This document shows, piece by piece, positions 34,115-42,637 of a stretch of DNA of 64,000 bases (within the stretch, counting starts at the first letter, position 1; each line of letters starts with the position of its first letter). The notes beneath the pieces were generated by a model. That model was not told the DNA's origin. It was given only the letters and a program-made list of their open reading frames with translations, and searched no databases. The position numbers and the translations under genes were made by a program. The DNA comes from Halomonas zincidurans B6. Its GTDB lineage: Bacteria > Pseudomonadota > Gammaproteobacteria > Pseudomonadales > Halomonadaceae. The stretch covers positions 744,001 to 808,000 of the forward strand of contig NZ_JNCK01000001.1 in NCBI RefSeq assembly GCF_000731955.1, read 5' to 3'.

Positions 34115-34250
34115 CGGAGCAGAGGGAGCGCCGGATCGAAGAGGGTCACCTGATACCGGATCACGTGCACATGATGATCTCGACCCCGCCGAAGCACGCG
34201 GTCTCGCGGGTAATCGGGTACGCAAGGATAAGAGCGCGATTCATCAGTAG
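34074..34250 (+). pseudogene. Frameshifted IS200/IS605-type transposase relic
   Basis: Three reading frames must be joined. QIRRDL is read in the frame at about 34074. From 34099 the next frame gives VPRDLAEQRERRIEEGHLIP and then DHVHMMISTPPKHAVSRVIG. The last piece, KDKSAIHQ, follows one base out of phase. The order EGHLIPDHVHM...STPPK...VIGY-KxKSAIH is that of the middle of IS200-family TnpA, including the HxH nucleophile-metal motif. The N-terminus and the catalytic tyrosine helix are missing. It is dead DNA marking past transposition at the left side of the metal-ATPase gene. Confidence 0.7.
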
Positions 34251-34271
34251 GAGACGCGGAGGAGGATTATA

Positions 34272-36812
34272 GTGAGCGATAGTTACCAGCTGGATCTGCC
34301 CGTCCTGTTGCCCGAGGTGCCGGACGAGCGGGACGATTGCGTCGAGCGGCTTATCGCCGACCTGGAGGCCCGCGAGGGGTTCGAACGGGCGCACGTGGTC
34401 GCGCCATCCGATGAGGAGCCGGCGAAGCTATGTATCCACTATGACCCGGAGGTGCTCTCGCTGGCACGTATCCGCCAGATCTCCGAGCGTGCGGGGGCGC
34501 ACCTGACAGACCGTTTCGGGCACGTGCTCTGGAAGGTCGAGGGCATAAACCACCAGCGCCGGGCACGCACCGTCACCGAACGCTTGAAGCGACTGGACGG
34601 CGTGGTGGAGGCTGAGGCGACGGCCTCGGGGCCGGTGCGCGTGGAGTTCGACCGCGAACGAACGGATGAAGCCGAGATACTGGCCGCGCTGGAAGGAATG
34701 GACGTCTGGGTCCGGGAGAAGCCTCGCGAAAGGGCCGGAGGCGAAGAGCACACGCGCGAGCCGGGCGAGGCCGGCGAGCCAGGGGAACACGATCACGAAG
34801 CGGGCCATGATCACGAAGCGGGCCATGATCATGAAGCGGGCCATGACCATGGGAAGCACGGCCATTCCCACGGTGGCATCTTCGGCGAGAACACGGAGTT
34901 GATCTTCGCGATTCTCTCAGGGGCCACTCTTATCACCGGCTTCCTCATCTCAGTATTGACCGACGTGACGCAGTGGGTGCCTCTGGGCTTCTACTTCGCC
35001 GCTTACTTCTTCGGCGGATTCTATACGCTCAAGGAGGCCTTCGAGAGCGTGAGGGCCGGGCAGTTCGAGATCGACTTCCTCATGCTTGTCGCTGCCGCGG
35101 GCGCCGCGATCCTGGGCGAGTGGGCCGAGGGCGCGCTGTTGCTCTTCCTCTTCAGCCTGGGGCACTCGCTGGAACATTACGCGATGGGCCGGGCGCGCAA
35201 GGCCATCGAAGCCCTGGGGGAGCTCGCGCCCAAGACGGCCATCGTGCGGCGAGCAGACGGCCAGCAAGAAATCCCCGTCGAGCAACTCGAGGTCGGGGAC
35301 GTGGTCATCGTCAAACCCAACGAGAAGATCCCTGCCGATGGGTTCGTGATCCAGGGCGTGAGCAGTGTGGATCAATCCGCCGTGACGGGCGAGAGCGTCC
35401 CGGTGGACAAGCAGCCCGTGGAAGACCCCGAGAAGGCGATGCAGTCTCCGGATAAGCTCGATGCCTCGGGCCGGGTCTTCGCCGGCACCATCAACGGCAG
35501 CGGCGCCCTGGAGGTACAGGTGCTCAAGCGGGCTGAAGACAACACGCTTGCCCGCGTGGTGCAGCTCGTCAGCGAGGCCGAGACCCAGAAGTCACCGACT
35601 CAGCGTTTCACCGACAAGTTCGAGCGGTATTTCGTCCCGTCGGTGCTGGTCCTCGTCGTACTGTTGCTCCTCTCGCCGCTGGTGACGGGCGAGGCATTCG
35701 GCGATGCTTTCTACCGGGCGATGGCCGTACTGGTGGCGGCGAGCCCGTGCGCCCTGGCGATCTCCACCCCGAGCGCCGTACTCTCCGCGGTCGCACGCGC
35801 CGGCCGTAGCGGCGTGCTCGTCAAGGGCGGCGGGCCGCTGGAGAACCTGGGCACGCTCACGGCCATTGCGTTCGACAAGACCGGCACCCTGACCGAGGGC
35901 AAGCCGCGCCTGACGGACGTGGAGCCCGCTGATGGAGCGGACGTGAAGGAGCTGCTCGGCGCGGCGATGGCGGTAGAGAGGCTCAGCGACCACCCGCTCG
36001 CCGCCGCCGTGGTCCGGGACGGCGCGGAGAGGCTCGACGGTTACAGCGTACCCGAGGCGCGCGGCATGGAGAGCATCACCGGCCGGGGCGTGCGGGCCTG
36101 GCTCGACGACGAGCCCGTGTACGTCGGCAAGGACGACCTGTTCGGAGAGGTCGACGGGCCGGGGCTGCCGGAGGAACTCCGGGAGAGGGTCGAGAAGCTC
36201 GAAGAACAAGGACGGACGACCATGATCGTGCGTCGGGGCGATAAGTACCTCGGCGTGCTGGGCCTGATGGATACGCCGCGCGGATCAGCGGCGGAGGTCA
36301 TAAAGAAGCTGCGCGAGATCGGACTCAGGCGCATGATCATGATCAGCGGCGACAACCAGCGCGTCGCCGATGCCGTGGCGGCCGAGATCGGGCTGGACGA
36401 AGCGCGCGGAGACCTGCTCCCCGAGGACAAGGTGGACGCCATAAAAAACCTGCGTGAAGAGGAGAGCAAGCTGGCGATGGTCGGCGATGGCGTCAACGAT
36501 GCCCCGGCGATGGCCAACTCCACCGTCGGCATCGCGATGGGCGCCGCCGGCTCGGACGTGGCCCTGGAGACCGCCGATGTGGCTCTCATGTCCGACGACC
36601 TTCGGCAACTCCCGTTCGCCGTCGGTCTCAGCCGGAGGACGAGCCGGATCATCAAGCAGAACCTGTTCTTGAGCCTCGGGATTGTAATCTTCCTCATACC
36701 GGCTACCGCGTTCGGGCTGCTCGGTATCGGCCCGGCCGTGGTCTTCCACGAGGGCTCCACGTTGGTGGTCGTGTTCAACGCCCTGAGGTTGCTGGGGTAC
36801 AAGGAAGAGTAA
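34272..36812 (+). CDS. P1B-type heavy-metal ATPase with SPC motif and His-rich linker
   Basis: An 846-residue metal-exporting P-type ATPase. The membrane metal site is SPC (491-493), the phosphorylated residue Asp535 is in DKTGTLTEG, TGES is near 372, and MVGDGVNDAPA closes the P domain. SPC with H826 in HEGSTLVVVFNALRLL indicates the P1B-4 group (Co, Zn, Cd or Fe), not the CPC-type ZntA or CopA. Residues 1-150 look like two metal-binding ferredoxin folds without CxxC. Residues 170-205 are His-rich, including three DHEAGH repeats. GTG at 34272 follows GGAGGA. Flanking integrase, IS and frameshifted relics mark it as transferred. No regulator gene is adjacent; metal specificity is unknown. Confidence 0.9.
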   Translation: MSDSYQLDLPVLLPEVPDERDDCVERLIADLEAREGFERAHVVAPSDEEPAKLCIHYDPEVLSLARIRQISERAGAHLTDRFGHVLWKVEGINHQRRARTVTERLKRLDGVVEAEATASGPVRVEFDRERTDEAEILAALEGMDVWVREKPRERAGGEEHTREPGEAGEPGEHDHEAGHDHEAGHDHEAGHDHGKHGHSHGGIFGENTELIFAILSGATLITGFLISVLTDVTQWVPLGFYFAAYFFGGFYTLKEAFESVRAGQFEIDFLMLVAAAGAAILGEWAEGALLLFLFSLGHSLEHYAMGRARKAIEALGELAPKTAIVRRADGQQEIPVEQLEVGDVVIVKPNEKIPADGFVIQGVSSVDQSAVTGESVPVDKQPVEDPEKAMQSPDKLDASGRVFAGTINGSGALEVQVLKRAEDNTLARVVQLVSEAETQKSPTQRFTDKFERYFVPSVLVLVVLLLLSPLVTGEAFGDAFYRAMAVLVAASPCALAISTPSAVLSAVARAGRSGVLVKGGGPLENLGTLTAIAFDKTGTLTEGKPRLTDVEPADGADVKELLGAAMAVERLSDHPLAAAVVRDGAERLDGYSVPEARGMESITGRGVRAWLDDEPVYVGKDDLFGEVDGPGLPEELRERVEKLEEQGRTTMIVRRGDKYLGVLGLMDTPRGSAAEVIKKLREIGLRRMIMISGDNQRVADAVAAEIGLDEARGDLLPEDKVDAIKNLREEESKLAMVGDGVNDAPAMANSTVGIAMGAAGSDVALETADVALMSDDLRQLPFAVGLSRRTSRIIKQNLFLSLGIVIFLIPATAFGLLGIGPAVVFHEGSTLVVVFNALRLLGYKEE
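34791..34844 (+). repeat. Three 18-bp tandem repeats inside the metal-ATPase gene
   Basis: GATCACGAAGCGGGCCAT at 34791, 34809 and 34827 (the third with one C-to-T change) encode DHEAGH three times, followed by HDHGKHGHSHGG. Being a multiple of three, copy-number change would lengthen or shorten the His-rich metal-buffering segment without breaking the frame. Confidence 0.9.
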
Positions 36813-36884
36813 GACGAAACGGGGTCTGCCCGGGCTGACTGCGGGTACTGGTCTGACGGCCTCCCCTCAGGCCCGCAGGAAATG

Positions 36885-37170
36885 ACCCGACCTGCCGTCG
36901 CACGGCGCCGTATCCAGTCGATGACGGAGATGGCGCCGTGTCCTCGTGAAGCATGACGAAGACTTTGTCGCCGGACTGCACTTCCTTGTCCAGGGTGATC
37001 GTGACGTCCTGCTGCTGGCCTTCCTCCACCTGCTCATGACCGATGGACTCGGCACGACGGGCGCGCCCTGCTCGTTGCTGGCGTGGATTACCATGAAACC
37101 GGGGCCGCTGGCGGTGACGCTGTCCACGGTCGGCCCTAGGAGCCCGTCGGACTTGACACTGACCTACTGC
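36885..37170 (-). pseudogene. Frameshifted relic of a DUF7282-like domain protein
   Basis: On the minus strand, one frame (from about 37165) gives VSVKSDGLLGPTVDSVTASG then PGFMVIHASNEQGAPVVP, and another (from about 37052) continues ESIGHEQVEEGQQQDVTITL then DKEVQSGDKVFVMLHEDTA. Joined with one frameshift near 37050 they follow the pattern of DUF7282 domains (FxVIHASxxxGxP...IGH...V.V.L...LxxMLHxD). An N-terminal signal and the domain end are missing. Such proteins are secreted and frequent in halophilic archaea and bacteria. Together with the ATPase it suggests a halophile source for the segment. The rest of the gap 36813-37298 shows nothing recognisable. Confidence 0.6.
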
Positions 37171-37298
37171 GAATCCCGGCCTTTCGGCCAATTCCATCGA
37201 TCCATTTCGTTAAATAGCGCGCTATTCGCCTCAATCGATCGATAAATTTGACTCGGAACCCGTGCTTCTCGTGACGATCGGCCAAGCCCGACAGACTC

Positions 37299-37751
37299 CT
37301 AGATATCGCCGTCGATTGGCGAGTCCTGTGTCAGGCCAGCCTCGACCTTGGCCAGAAGTCTGAAGAGTTCACGGTATTCTGCCGGGCTCAGGTTCGCGAT
37401 CAGTTCGCTTTCCCAGGCCAGCGCCCGGGGGATTGCCGAGGCCAGCAGGTCGCTGCCCTCGACGGTCAGGGTCAGCCATAATGTGCGCTGGTCGACAGCA
37501 TCGCGCTGTCGCTGGATCAGCCGACGTTCCACCAGCTGGGCAACGGCACGCGAGACGCGGGCCTTGTCCATGTCGGTCAACTGGCAGATGCGCTTGGCGG
37601 TCAGCGGCTGAGCCTGTTGAAGCCAGGCGAGTACCCGCCACTGGGCGATGGTCAAGTCGTATTGCTGGGCATAGATCGTCGATAGCGCCTGGCTGATGCG
37701 CTCGGCCAGGTTGGACAGTCGATAAGGCAGGAATGCCTTGAGATCGAGCAT
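37299..37751 (-). CDS. MarR-family transcriptional regulator
   Basis: A 150-residue winged-helix dimer. The DNA-binding core spans residues 30-110 (LTIAQWRVLAWL, TAKRICQLTDMDKARVSRAV, QRDAVDQRTLWLTLT as the wing). I start at ATG 37751 (MLDLKAFLPYRLSNLAERIS), the typical beginning of the group; a GTG 18 codons upstream is in frame but has no better ribosome-binding site. It diverges from the SNF-type transporter, and a GTTTCA-AG-TGAAAC dyad lies between them, so it may control the transporter and itself. The ligand is unknown; relatives often sense aromatic acids. Confidence 0.85.
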   Translation of the reverse strand: MLDLKAFLPYRLSNLAERISQALSTIYAQQYDLTIAQWRVLAWLQQAQPLTAKRICQLTDMDKARVSRAVAQLVERRLIQRQRDAVDQRTLWLTLTVEGSDLLASAIPRALAWESELIANLSPAEYRELFRLLAKVEAGLTQDSPIDGDI

Positions 37752-37916
37752 AGGGGATGGCTGGTCGGGGAGGGGCAAGGCGATCTCCTGGCGGCGGGAC
37801 GGCACGACTCTGGCGCTGTCGCGAAAGGCTTGTAGCGAAAACGTTACGCAATTCTACTGCTGCGGCAAGCGTGGTGTCGTCCAGGCGCTTGTGGAGCCGC
37901 TGAGCCTCGGCATAAG

Positions 37917-37930
37917 GTTTCAAGTGAAAC
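37917..37930. promoter_or_regulatory. Dyad in the marR-SNF transporter intergenic region
   Basis: GTTTCA-AG-TGAAAC is a perfect inverted repeat about midway in the 396-base divergent gap 37752-38147 (166 bases from the marR start, 218 from the transporter start). Size and symmetry suit a MarR-type operator, but no second copy was seen. Nothing else in the gap is recognisable. Confidence 0.45.
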
Positions 37931-38147
37931 TTTGTGGCGAATCATCGACCCGGTTGCAAGTGCGCTGGCGCGGACGACACTGGCCGGGAGTCGGGCCGAG
38001 GCACCCGGAGGTTTGCCGCAAGCGCTTCATTTAGCACCATGAACGCCGGCATCATTGATGACAGCTGAGCCAACAACGCTACAATTGCCGGCTTGTGCCA
38101 CGCTGCGCGGCGCTCCATCGGCACAACAACAAACTTTAAGGTATTTC

Positions 38148-39608
38148 ATGACGACGAGAGAGAAACCCCACAATCTTTGGATGAGCCGTTGGGGCTTCAT
38201 CCTGGCGGCGACCGGCTCGGCCGTGGGCTTGGGCAATATCTGGAAGTTTCCCTACATGACCGGCGAATACGGGGGCGGCGCCTTCGTGCTGGTCTACCTG
38301 CTGTGCATCCTGGCGATCGGCATTCCGATCATGATGCTCGAGATCGGCTTCGGCCGCCGTGGTCGCGGCAGTCCAATCGACGCCATCCGGCGGGTGGCTC
38401 GCGAGTCCGGGCATGGCCGCGGTTGGGCATTGATCGGCTGGATGGCGATGCTGTGCGGCTTCATGATCCTGTCGTTCTACGTGGTGGTCGCCGGCTGGTC
38501 GGTGTCGTATCTGTGGAAGGCCATCACCGGCGGACTGAGCGCCGACAGCGTCGAGGGCATGGCGGCGATCTTCGCTGCCAACAACGCCAATCCCTGGAAT
38601 CTGGGAGTCTGGAGCACCCTGGTGACCTTGGCTACCATGCTGATCGTCGGCAAGGGCGTACAGGAAGGCATCGAGAAGAGCGTGCGCTGGATGATGCCGG
38701 GCATGGTGCTCATCCTTGCCCTGATGATTTTCTATGCCATCTTCTCCGGCGGCTTCGGCCAGGCCCTGCGCTTCTTGTTTACCTTCGAACTGGGCAAGCT
38801 CTCCAGCGAAGGCCTGCTGGCGGCCATGGGCCAGGCGTTTTTCACCTTGTCCCTGGCCTCCGGCGCTATCTTGACCTATGGCTCCTATCTTCCGGATGGC
38901 CAATCCATCGCCCGCACCACCTTCACCGTGGCGGTGTTCGACACGCTGGTGGCGCTGATGGCGGGGCTGGCGATCTTTCCGATCATCTTCGCCAGCGGCA
39001 TGGATCCGGCCAGCGGCCCGGGGCTGATCTTCATGAGCCTGCCGCTGGCCTTCCAGCAGATGCCGTTGGGCACGCTGCTCGCGATCATTTTCTTCGTCAT
39101 GCTGACCCTGGCGGCACTGACCTCGGCCATTTCGATGATCGAGGCGACGGTCGCCTGGCTCAACGAGAGCAAGGGCATTTCCCGGGCCAAGGCCGCCTGG
39201 GCTACCGGAATCGTGCTGTGGCTGGTCAGTAGCCTGGCGATGCTGTCGTTCAACGTCGGCGCGGAATGGACGCTCGGCGGCAAGAACTTCTTCAACTGGC
39301 TGGACTATCTGACCTCGCGCTGGATGATGCCGCTGGGTGGACTGGGCATGGCGCTGCTGGCCGGGTTCTTCCTGCGTAACGAGGTCTTCCGCTCCGAGCT
39401 GGGGATGGGCCGTGTTCCGTACGCGCTATGGCTGTTCATGATCCGCTACGTCAGCCCGCTGGGCATCGTGTTGATCTTTATCGACGCGCTGGGCCTGATG
39501 GCGCTCGACATGGGACGCCAGTGGCCCTGGCTGCTGGCCGTGCTGGTGGCGATCACGCTGATCGGCGAGTTGCTCAGTCCGCGGCTCAAGCGACAGTTGG
39601 CCGGTTAG
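38148..39608 (+). CDS. Neurotransmitter:sodium symporter (SNF) family transporter
   Basis: A 486-residue LeuT-fold symporter with about twelve hydrophobic segments. The unwound first helix carries the sodium/substrate motif GSAVGLGNIWKFPYM (near residues 20-34), and SLASGAILTYGSYL and SAISMIEATVAWL are the other signature helices. It would import an amino acid or similar solute with Na+. ATG at 38148 follows TAAGG; a 31-codon upstream extension is rejected. It is divergent from the MarR gene and followed by a strong terminator, so monocistronic. The substrate is not predictable from sequence. Confidence 0.9.
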   Translation: MTTREKPHNLWMSRWGFILAATGSAVGLGNIWKFPYMTGEYGGGAFVLVYLLCILAIGIPIMMLEIGFGRRGRGSPIDAIRRVARESGHGRGWALIGWMAMLCGFMILSFYVVVAGWSVSYLWKAITGGLSADSVEGMAAIFAANNANPWNLGVWSTLVTLATMLIVGKGVQEGIEKSVRWMMPGMVLILALMIFYAIFSGGFGQALRFLFTFELGKLSSEGLLAAMGQAFFTLSLASGAILTYGSYLPDGQSIARTTFTVAVFDTLVALMAGLAIFPIIFASGMDPASGPGLIFMSLPLAFQQMPLGTLLAIIFFVMLTLAALTSAISMIEATVAWLNESKGISRAKAAWATGIVLWLVSSLAMLSFNVGAEWTLGGKNFFNWLDYLTSRWMMPLGGLGMALLAGFFLRNEVFRSELGMGRVPYALWLFMIRYVSPLGIVLIFIDALGLMALDMGRQWPWLLAVLVAITLIGELLSPRLKRQLAG

Positions 39609-39630
39609 CCTGTCGCTGATACGGACCACG

Positions 39631-39657
39631 AACGCCCCGGTCCCTGGCCGGGGCGTT
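39631..39657 (+). terminator. Intrinsic terminator after the SNF transporter
   Basis: AACGCCCCGG (39631-39640) pairs with CCGGGGCGTT (39648-39657) over ten bases around TCCCTGG, 22 bases after the stop; the following TTGCG gives a short U-rich tail. Confidence 0.8.
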
Positions 39658-39779
39658 TGCGTTGCAGGGCCTGGGTTATAAGCTGGCAACCAGACGTTAC
39701 TGGCATAGTCGTCGCGCGATGATTATTTTTGCGCCTAATAGAAGAGCCTTTGCTTATGTTTAGTTATAAGAGCTGACCG

Positions 39780-40670
39780 ATGCCCGACACTCCCACCGCG
39801 CAATCTTTGGCCGCCTCGTCGGCGTTGCACGACTTCCCGCGTGGCCAGGTTTGCCTGATCGGAGCGGGGCCGGGCGATCCCGAATTGTTGACGCTCAAGG
39901 CCCTGAAGCGTCTGCGGGTCGCCGAGGTGATCCTCCATGACCGGTTGGTCAGCAGCGAGATCCTGGCGCTGGCCAACCCGGCCGCGAGGCGGCTCTACGT
40001 GGGCAAGGCGCGTTCGCGGCATAGCCTGCCGCAGGTGGATATCAACCAGGCGCTGGTCGACTGGGCGCGCCAGGGCAAACGGGTGGTGCGCCTCAAGGGC
40101 GGCGATCCGTTCATATTCGGTCGCGGCGGCGAAGAGCTCGAAACGCTGGCTAACGCCGGCATCGCCTTCGAAGTGATCCCCGGGATCACCGCCGCCTCGG
40201 GTTGCGGGGCCTATGCCGGTATTCCGCTCACCCACCGCGATCACGCCCAGTCGGTACGCTTCGTCACCGGCCATCTCAAGAACGGCAGTAGCGACCTGGA
40301 CTGGCCGACGCTGGCCCGGCCGCAGCAGACGCTGGTGTTCTACATGGGGCTGGGCAGCCTCGAGGTGATTCGCCGCGAGCTGCGCGCGCACGGCCTGGCT
40401 GGCGAGACGCCGCTGGCGCTGGTCGAGCAGGGCACCACCGCCCGCCAGCGCCTGCACGTCGGCACCTTGGCGACGCTTCCCGCCAGTCTCACCCAGGGGC
40501 CGGTGCATCCGCCGACACTGATCGTCGTCGGCAGCGTGGTGTCGTTGGCCGCGCGGCTCGCCTGGTTCGATGGCGCCCGTGCGGCGAGCCAGGGCTGGGA
40601 GCATGGCAAGCATCCGTCGCCGCAGGGCGATGCCGACGGCCTAGACGAAGCGATGTCCGATGGCGGTTGA
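39780..40670 (+). CDS. cobA: Uroporphyrinogen-III C-methyltransferase
   Basis: A 296-residue SAM-dependent methyltransferase that makes precorrin-2, the branch point to siroheme and cobalamin. SUMT signatures are clear: VCLIGAGPGDPELLTLKAL, VVRLKGGDPFIFGRGGEE, VIPGITAASGCGAYAGIPLT and FYMGLGSLEVI. It is the stand-alone CobA form, without the CysG dehydrogenase/chelatase domain. Both ends are somewhat extended compared with the 260-280 residues usual for the family. ATG at 39780 has AAGAG upstream. In gammaproteobacteria such genes often sit with nitrite or sulfite reductase genes, but neither is here; the next gene is DUF294/CBS, 59 bases downstream. Confidence 0.9.
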   Translation: MPDTPTAQSLAASSALHDFPRGQVCLIGAGPGDPELLTLKALKRLRVAEVILHDRLVSSEILALANPAARRLYVGKARSRHSLPQVDINQALVDWARQGKRVVRLKGGDPFIFGRGGEELETLANAGIAFEVIPGITAASGCGAYAGIPLTHRDHAQSVRFVTGHLKNGSSDLDWPTLARPQQTLVFYMGLGSLEVIRRELRAHGLAGETPLALVEQGTTARQRLHVGTLATLPASLTQGPVHPPTLIVVGSVVSLAARLAWFDGARAASQGWEHGKHPSPQGDADGLDEAMSDGG

Positions 40671-40729
40671 CGCTCGTCGGGGCGCTCTCGAAAATGACTC
40701 CTACCCCCGACGCCATGGACGAGGCCGTC

Positions 40730-42637
40730 ATGACCATCGAACAGCTGGACATCCGCGATCACCTGGCGCAGTTCGCGCCGTTCGACACGCTCCCCGACGC
40801 GCTGCTGGATCGCGTCGCGGGGCAGGTGGAGGTTCGTTATTTCCAGGCCGGTACCGAGCTGCTGGTCAAGGACCAGCCAATCCATGAATTGTGGTATCTG
40901 CGCAGCGGCGCGGTGGAAATGTTCAAGCGCAGCGGGAGCCTGTTCAACCGCTTGAGCGAAGGCGACATCTTCGGTTACTCGGACCTTTTGCGAAACAATC
41001 GGGTGCGCTTTCCGGTGCGTGCGCTCGAGGACTCGCTGGTCTATTTCATTCCCGAGACGCTGTTCCAGCAACTCTGCGACGAGAACGACGAATTCTCGGA
41101 CTTCGTCGATACCGGCGGCCAGCGGCTCAAGGCCACGGTGGAGCAGCAGCATCGCGGCAGCGAGCTGCTGACTACCCGGGTGCGCAAGCTGATCCACCGT
41201 CAGGCCGTGCTGGTCGAGGCCGGCACGCCCCTGCAACAGGCTGCTCAGCAGATGCGCGAGGAAAACACCACCTGCGTGCTGGTGCTGGATGCCCCCGGCG
41301 GCGATTGGCAGCATTCCTTCACCGGGCGCGACGATCAGGCCTGGCGACTGGCGGGTATCCTGACCGACCGCGACTTCTGCACACGGGTACTGGCCGATGG
41401 CATCTCGCCGCAGGCGCCAGTCAGCGAGGTGATGTCGCATGACCCGATCACCATTCAGTCGGATGAATCGGTCTACGAGGCCATGCTCTGCATGCTGCGC
41501 AACAATGTCCAGCACCTGCCGGTCCTGCATCGCCGCCATCCCGTCGGGGTGCTGAATCTTTCCGATATCGTGCGCTACGAGACTCACAGCAGCCTGTATC
41601 TGGTCAACAACATCTTCCACCAGACCGACGTGACGCAGCTCGCGGCACTGAGTGGCGAAGTGCGCACCGCCTTTGCCCGGTTGGTCAAGGATGGCGCCAA
41701 CTCGGAAATTGTCGGGCAGGCGCTGGCGACCATCGGGCGCAGTTTCGCGCGACGTCTGCTGGAGCTTGGCGAGGCCGAGCTGGGGCCGCCGCCGGTGCCT
41801 TATTGCTTCATGGTGCTGGGCTCCATGGCGCGGGGCGAGCCGACCATCACCGCCGACCAGGACAATGCGCTGATTCTCGACGACCGCTTCGACCCTGGGC
41901 GCCACGACGGCTATTTCAAGGCCTTGGCGGCGTTCGTCTGCGATGGCCTGGCGGCCTGCGGTTATGCTTATTGCAAGGGCGATATCATGGCCACCCATGA
42001 ACGCTGGCGTCAGCCACTCAAGGTCTGGAAGCGCTACTTCAATGAATGGATGGACGAGCCCAGCCCCGAGCGGCTGTTGCACAGCTCGATCTTCTTCGAT
42101 CTGACCAGCGTGCATGGCGAGGCCGCCTACGTCGAGCAGTTGCAGGATCTGATCGCCGAACGCGCGCCGCAACGTCCGGTGTTCCTTGCGGCGATGGCGC
42201 GCAACGCGCTGGGGCGAACGCCGCCACTGGGCTTCTTCCGCACCTTCGTGATGGAGCAGGACGGCAAGCATCGTCAGTCGATCAATCTCAAACGGCGTGG
42301 CACGGCACCGCTGGTCGACCTGGTGAGGATCCATGCGCTGGCCTGTGGTTCGAAAGCCCAGAATACCTTCGCCCGGCTGAACGACATCGCCCGTACCCGC
42401 TTGTTGCCCGAGGGTGTCAACGAGCGGCTGCGCTATGCCTTCGAGCTGCTGTCGATGGTGCGCATCCGCCACCAGGCCTACGACATCGAGCACGACGAGG
42501 ACACCACCGACAACAGCGTCGAGCCGGAAAGCCTGTCGGGGCGCGAGCGCCGGGATCTCAAGGATGCCTTCGAGGTATTGAGCCATGCCCAGAAGTTTCT
42601 CGGCTTTCGCTATCCGATGCCGTCGAAGTCGCGCTGA
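40730..42637 (+). CDS. Cyclic-nucleotide-binding/CBS/DUF294 nucleotidyltransferase-like protein
   Basis: A 635-residue cytoplasmic signalling protein. Domains in order: cNMP-binding fold (about 10-130, RYFQAGTELLVKDQ), a CBS pair (about 150-290, with LTDRDFCTRVL and NNVQHLPVLHRR), a DUF294 nucleotidyltransferase-like domain (about 330-460) with GSMARGEPTITADQDNALIL resembling PII uridylyltransferases, and a DUF294 C-terminal helical domain. ATG at 40730 follows GACGAGG; ATGs at 40694 and 40715 are in frame. It overlaps the exonuclease gene by one base (TGATG). The combination suggests adenylate sensing linked to modification of an unknown target; no partner is proven. Confidence 0.85.
   Translation: MTIEQLDIRDHLAQFAPFDTLPDALLDRVAGQVEVRYFQAGTELLVKDQPIHELWYLRSGAVEMFKRSGSLFNRLSEGDIFGYSDLLRNNRVRFPVRALEDSLVYFIPETLFQQLCDENDEFSDFVDTGGQRLKATVEQQHRGSELLTTRVRKLIHRQAVLVEAGTPLQQAAQQMREENTTCVLVLDAPGGDWQHSFTGRDDQAWRLAGILTDRDFCTRVLADGISPQAPVSEVMSHDPITIQSDESVYEAMLCMLRNNVQHLPVLHRRHPVGVLNLSDIVRYETHSSLYLVNNIFHQTDVTQLAALSGEVRTAFARLVKDGANSEIVGQALATIGRSFARRLLELGEAELGPPPVPYCFMVLGSMARGEPTITADQDNALILDDRFDPGRHDGYFKALAAFVCDGLAACGYAYCKGDIMATHERWRQPLKVWKRYFNEWMDEPSPERLLHSSIFFDLTSVHGEAAYVEQLQDLIAERAPQRPVFLAAMARNALGRTPPLGFFRTFVMEQDGKHRQSINLKRRGTAPLVDLVRIHALACGSKAQNTFARLNDIARTRLLPEGVNERLRYAFELLSMVRIRHQAYDIEHDEDTTDNSVEPESLSGRERRDLKDAFEVLSHAQKFLGFRYPMPSKSR

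Noticed and set aside
34053..34250. 65-codon plus-strand frame ending KDKSAIHQ
   Set aside because: Only its last residues match a transposase. The rest of the match is in other frames, so it is part of a frameshifted relic, not a gene.
34791..34844. Short regular repeats resembling a mini CRISPR
   Set aside because: They are head-to-tail without spacers and encode DHEAGH repeats in frame inside the ATPase.
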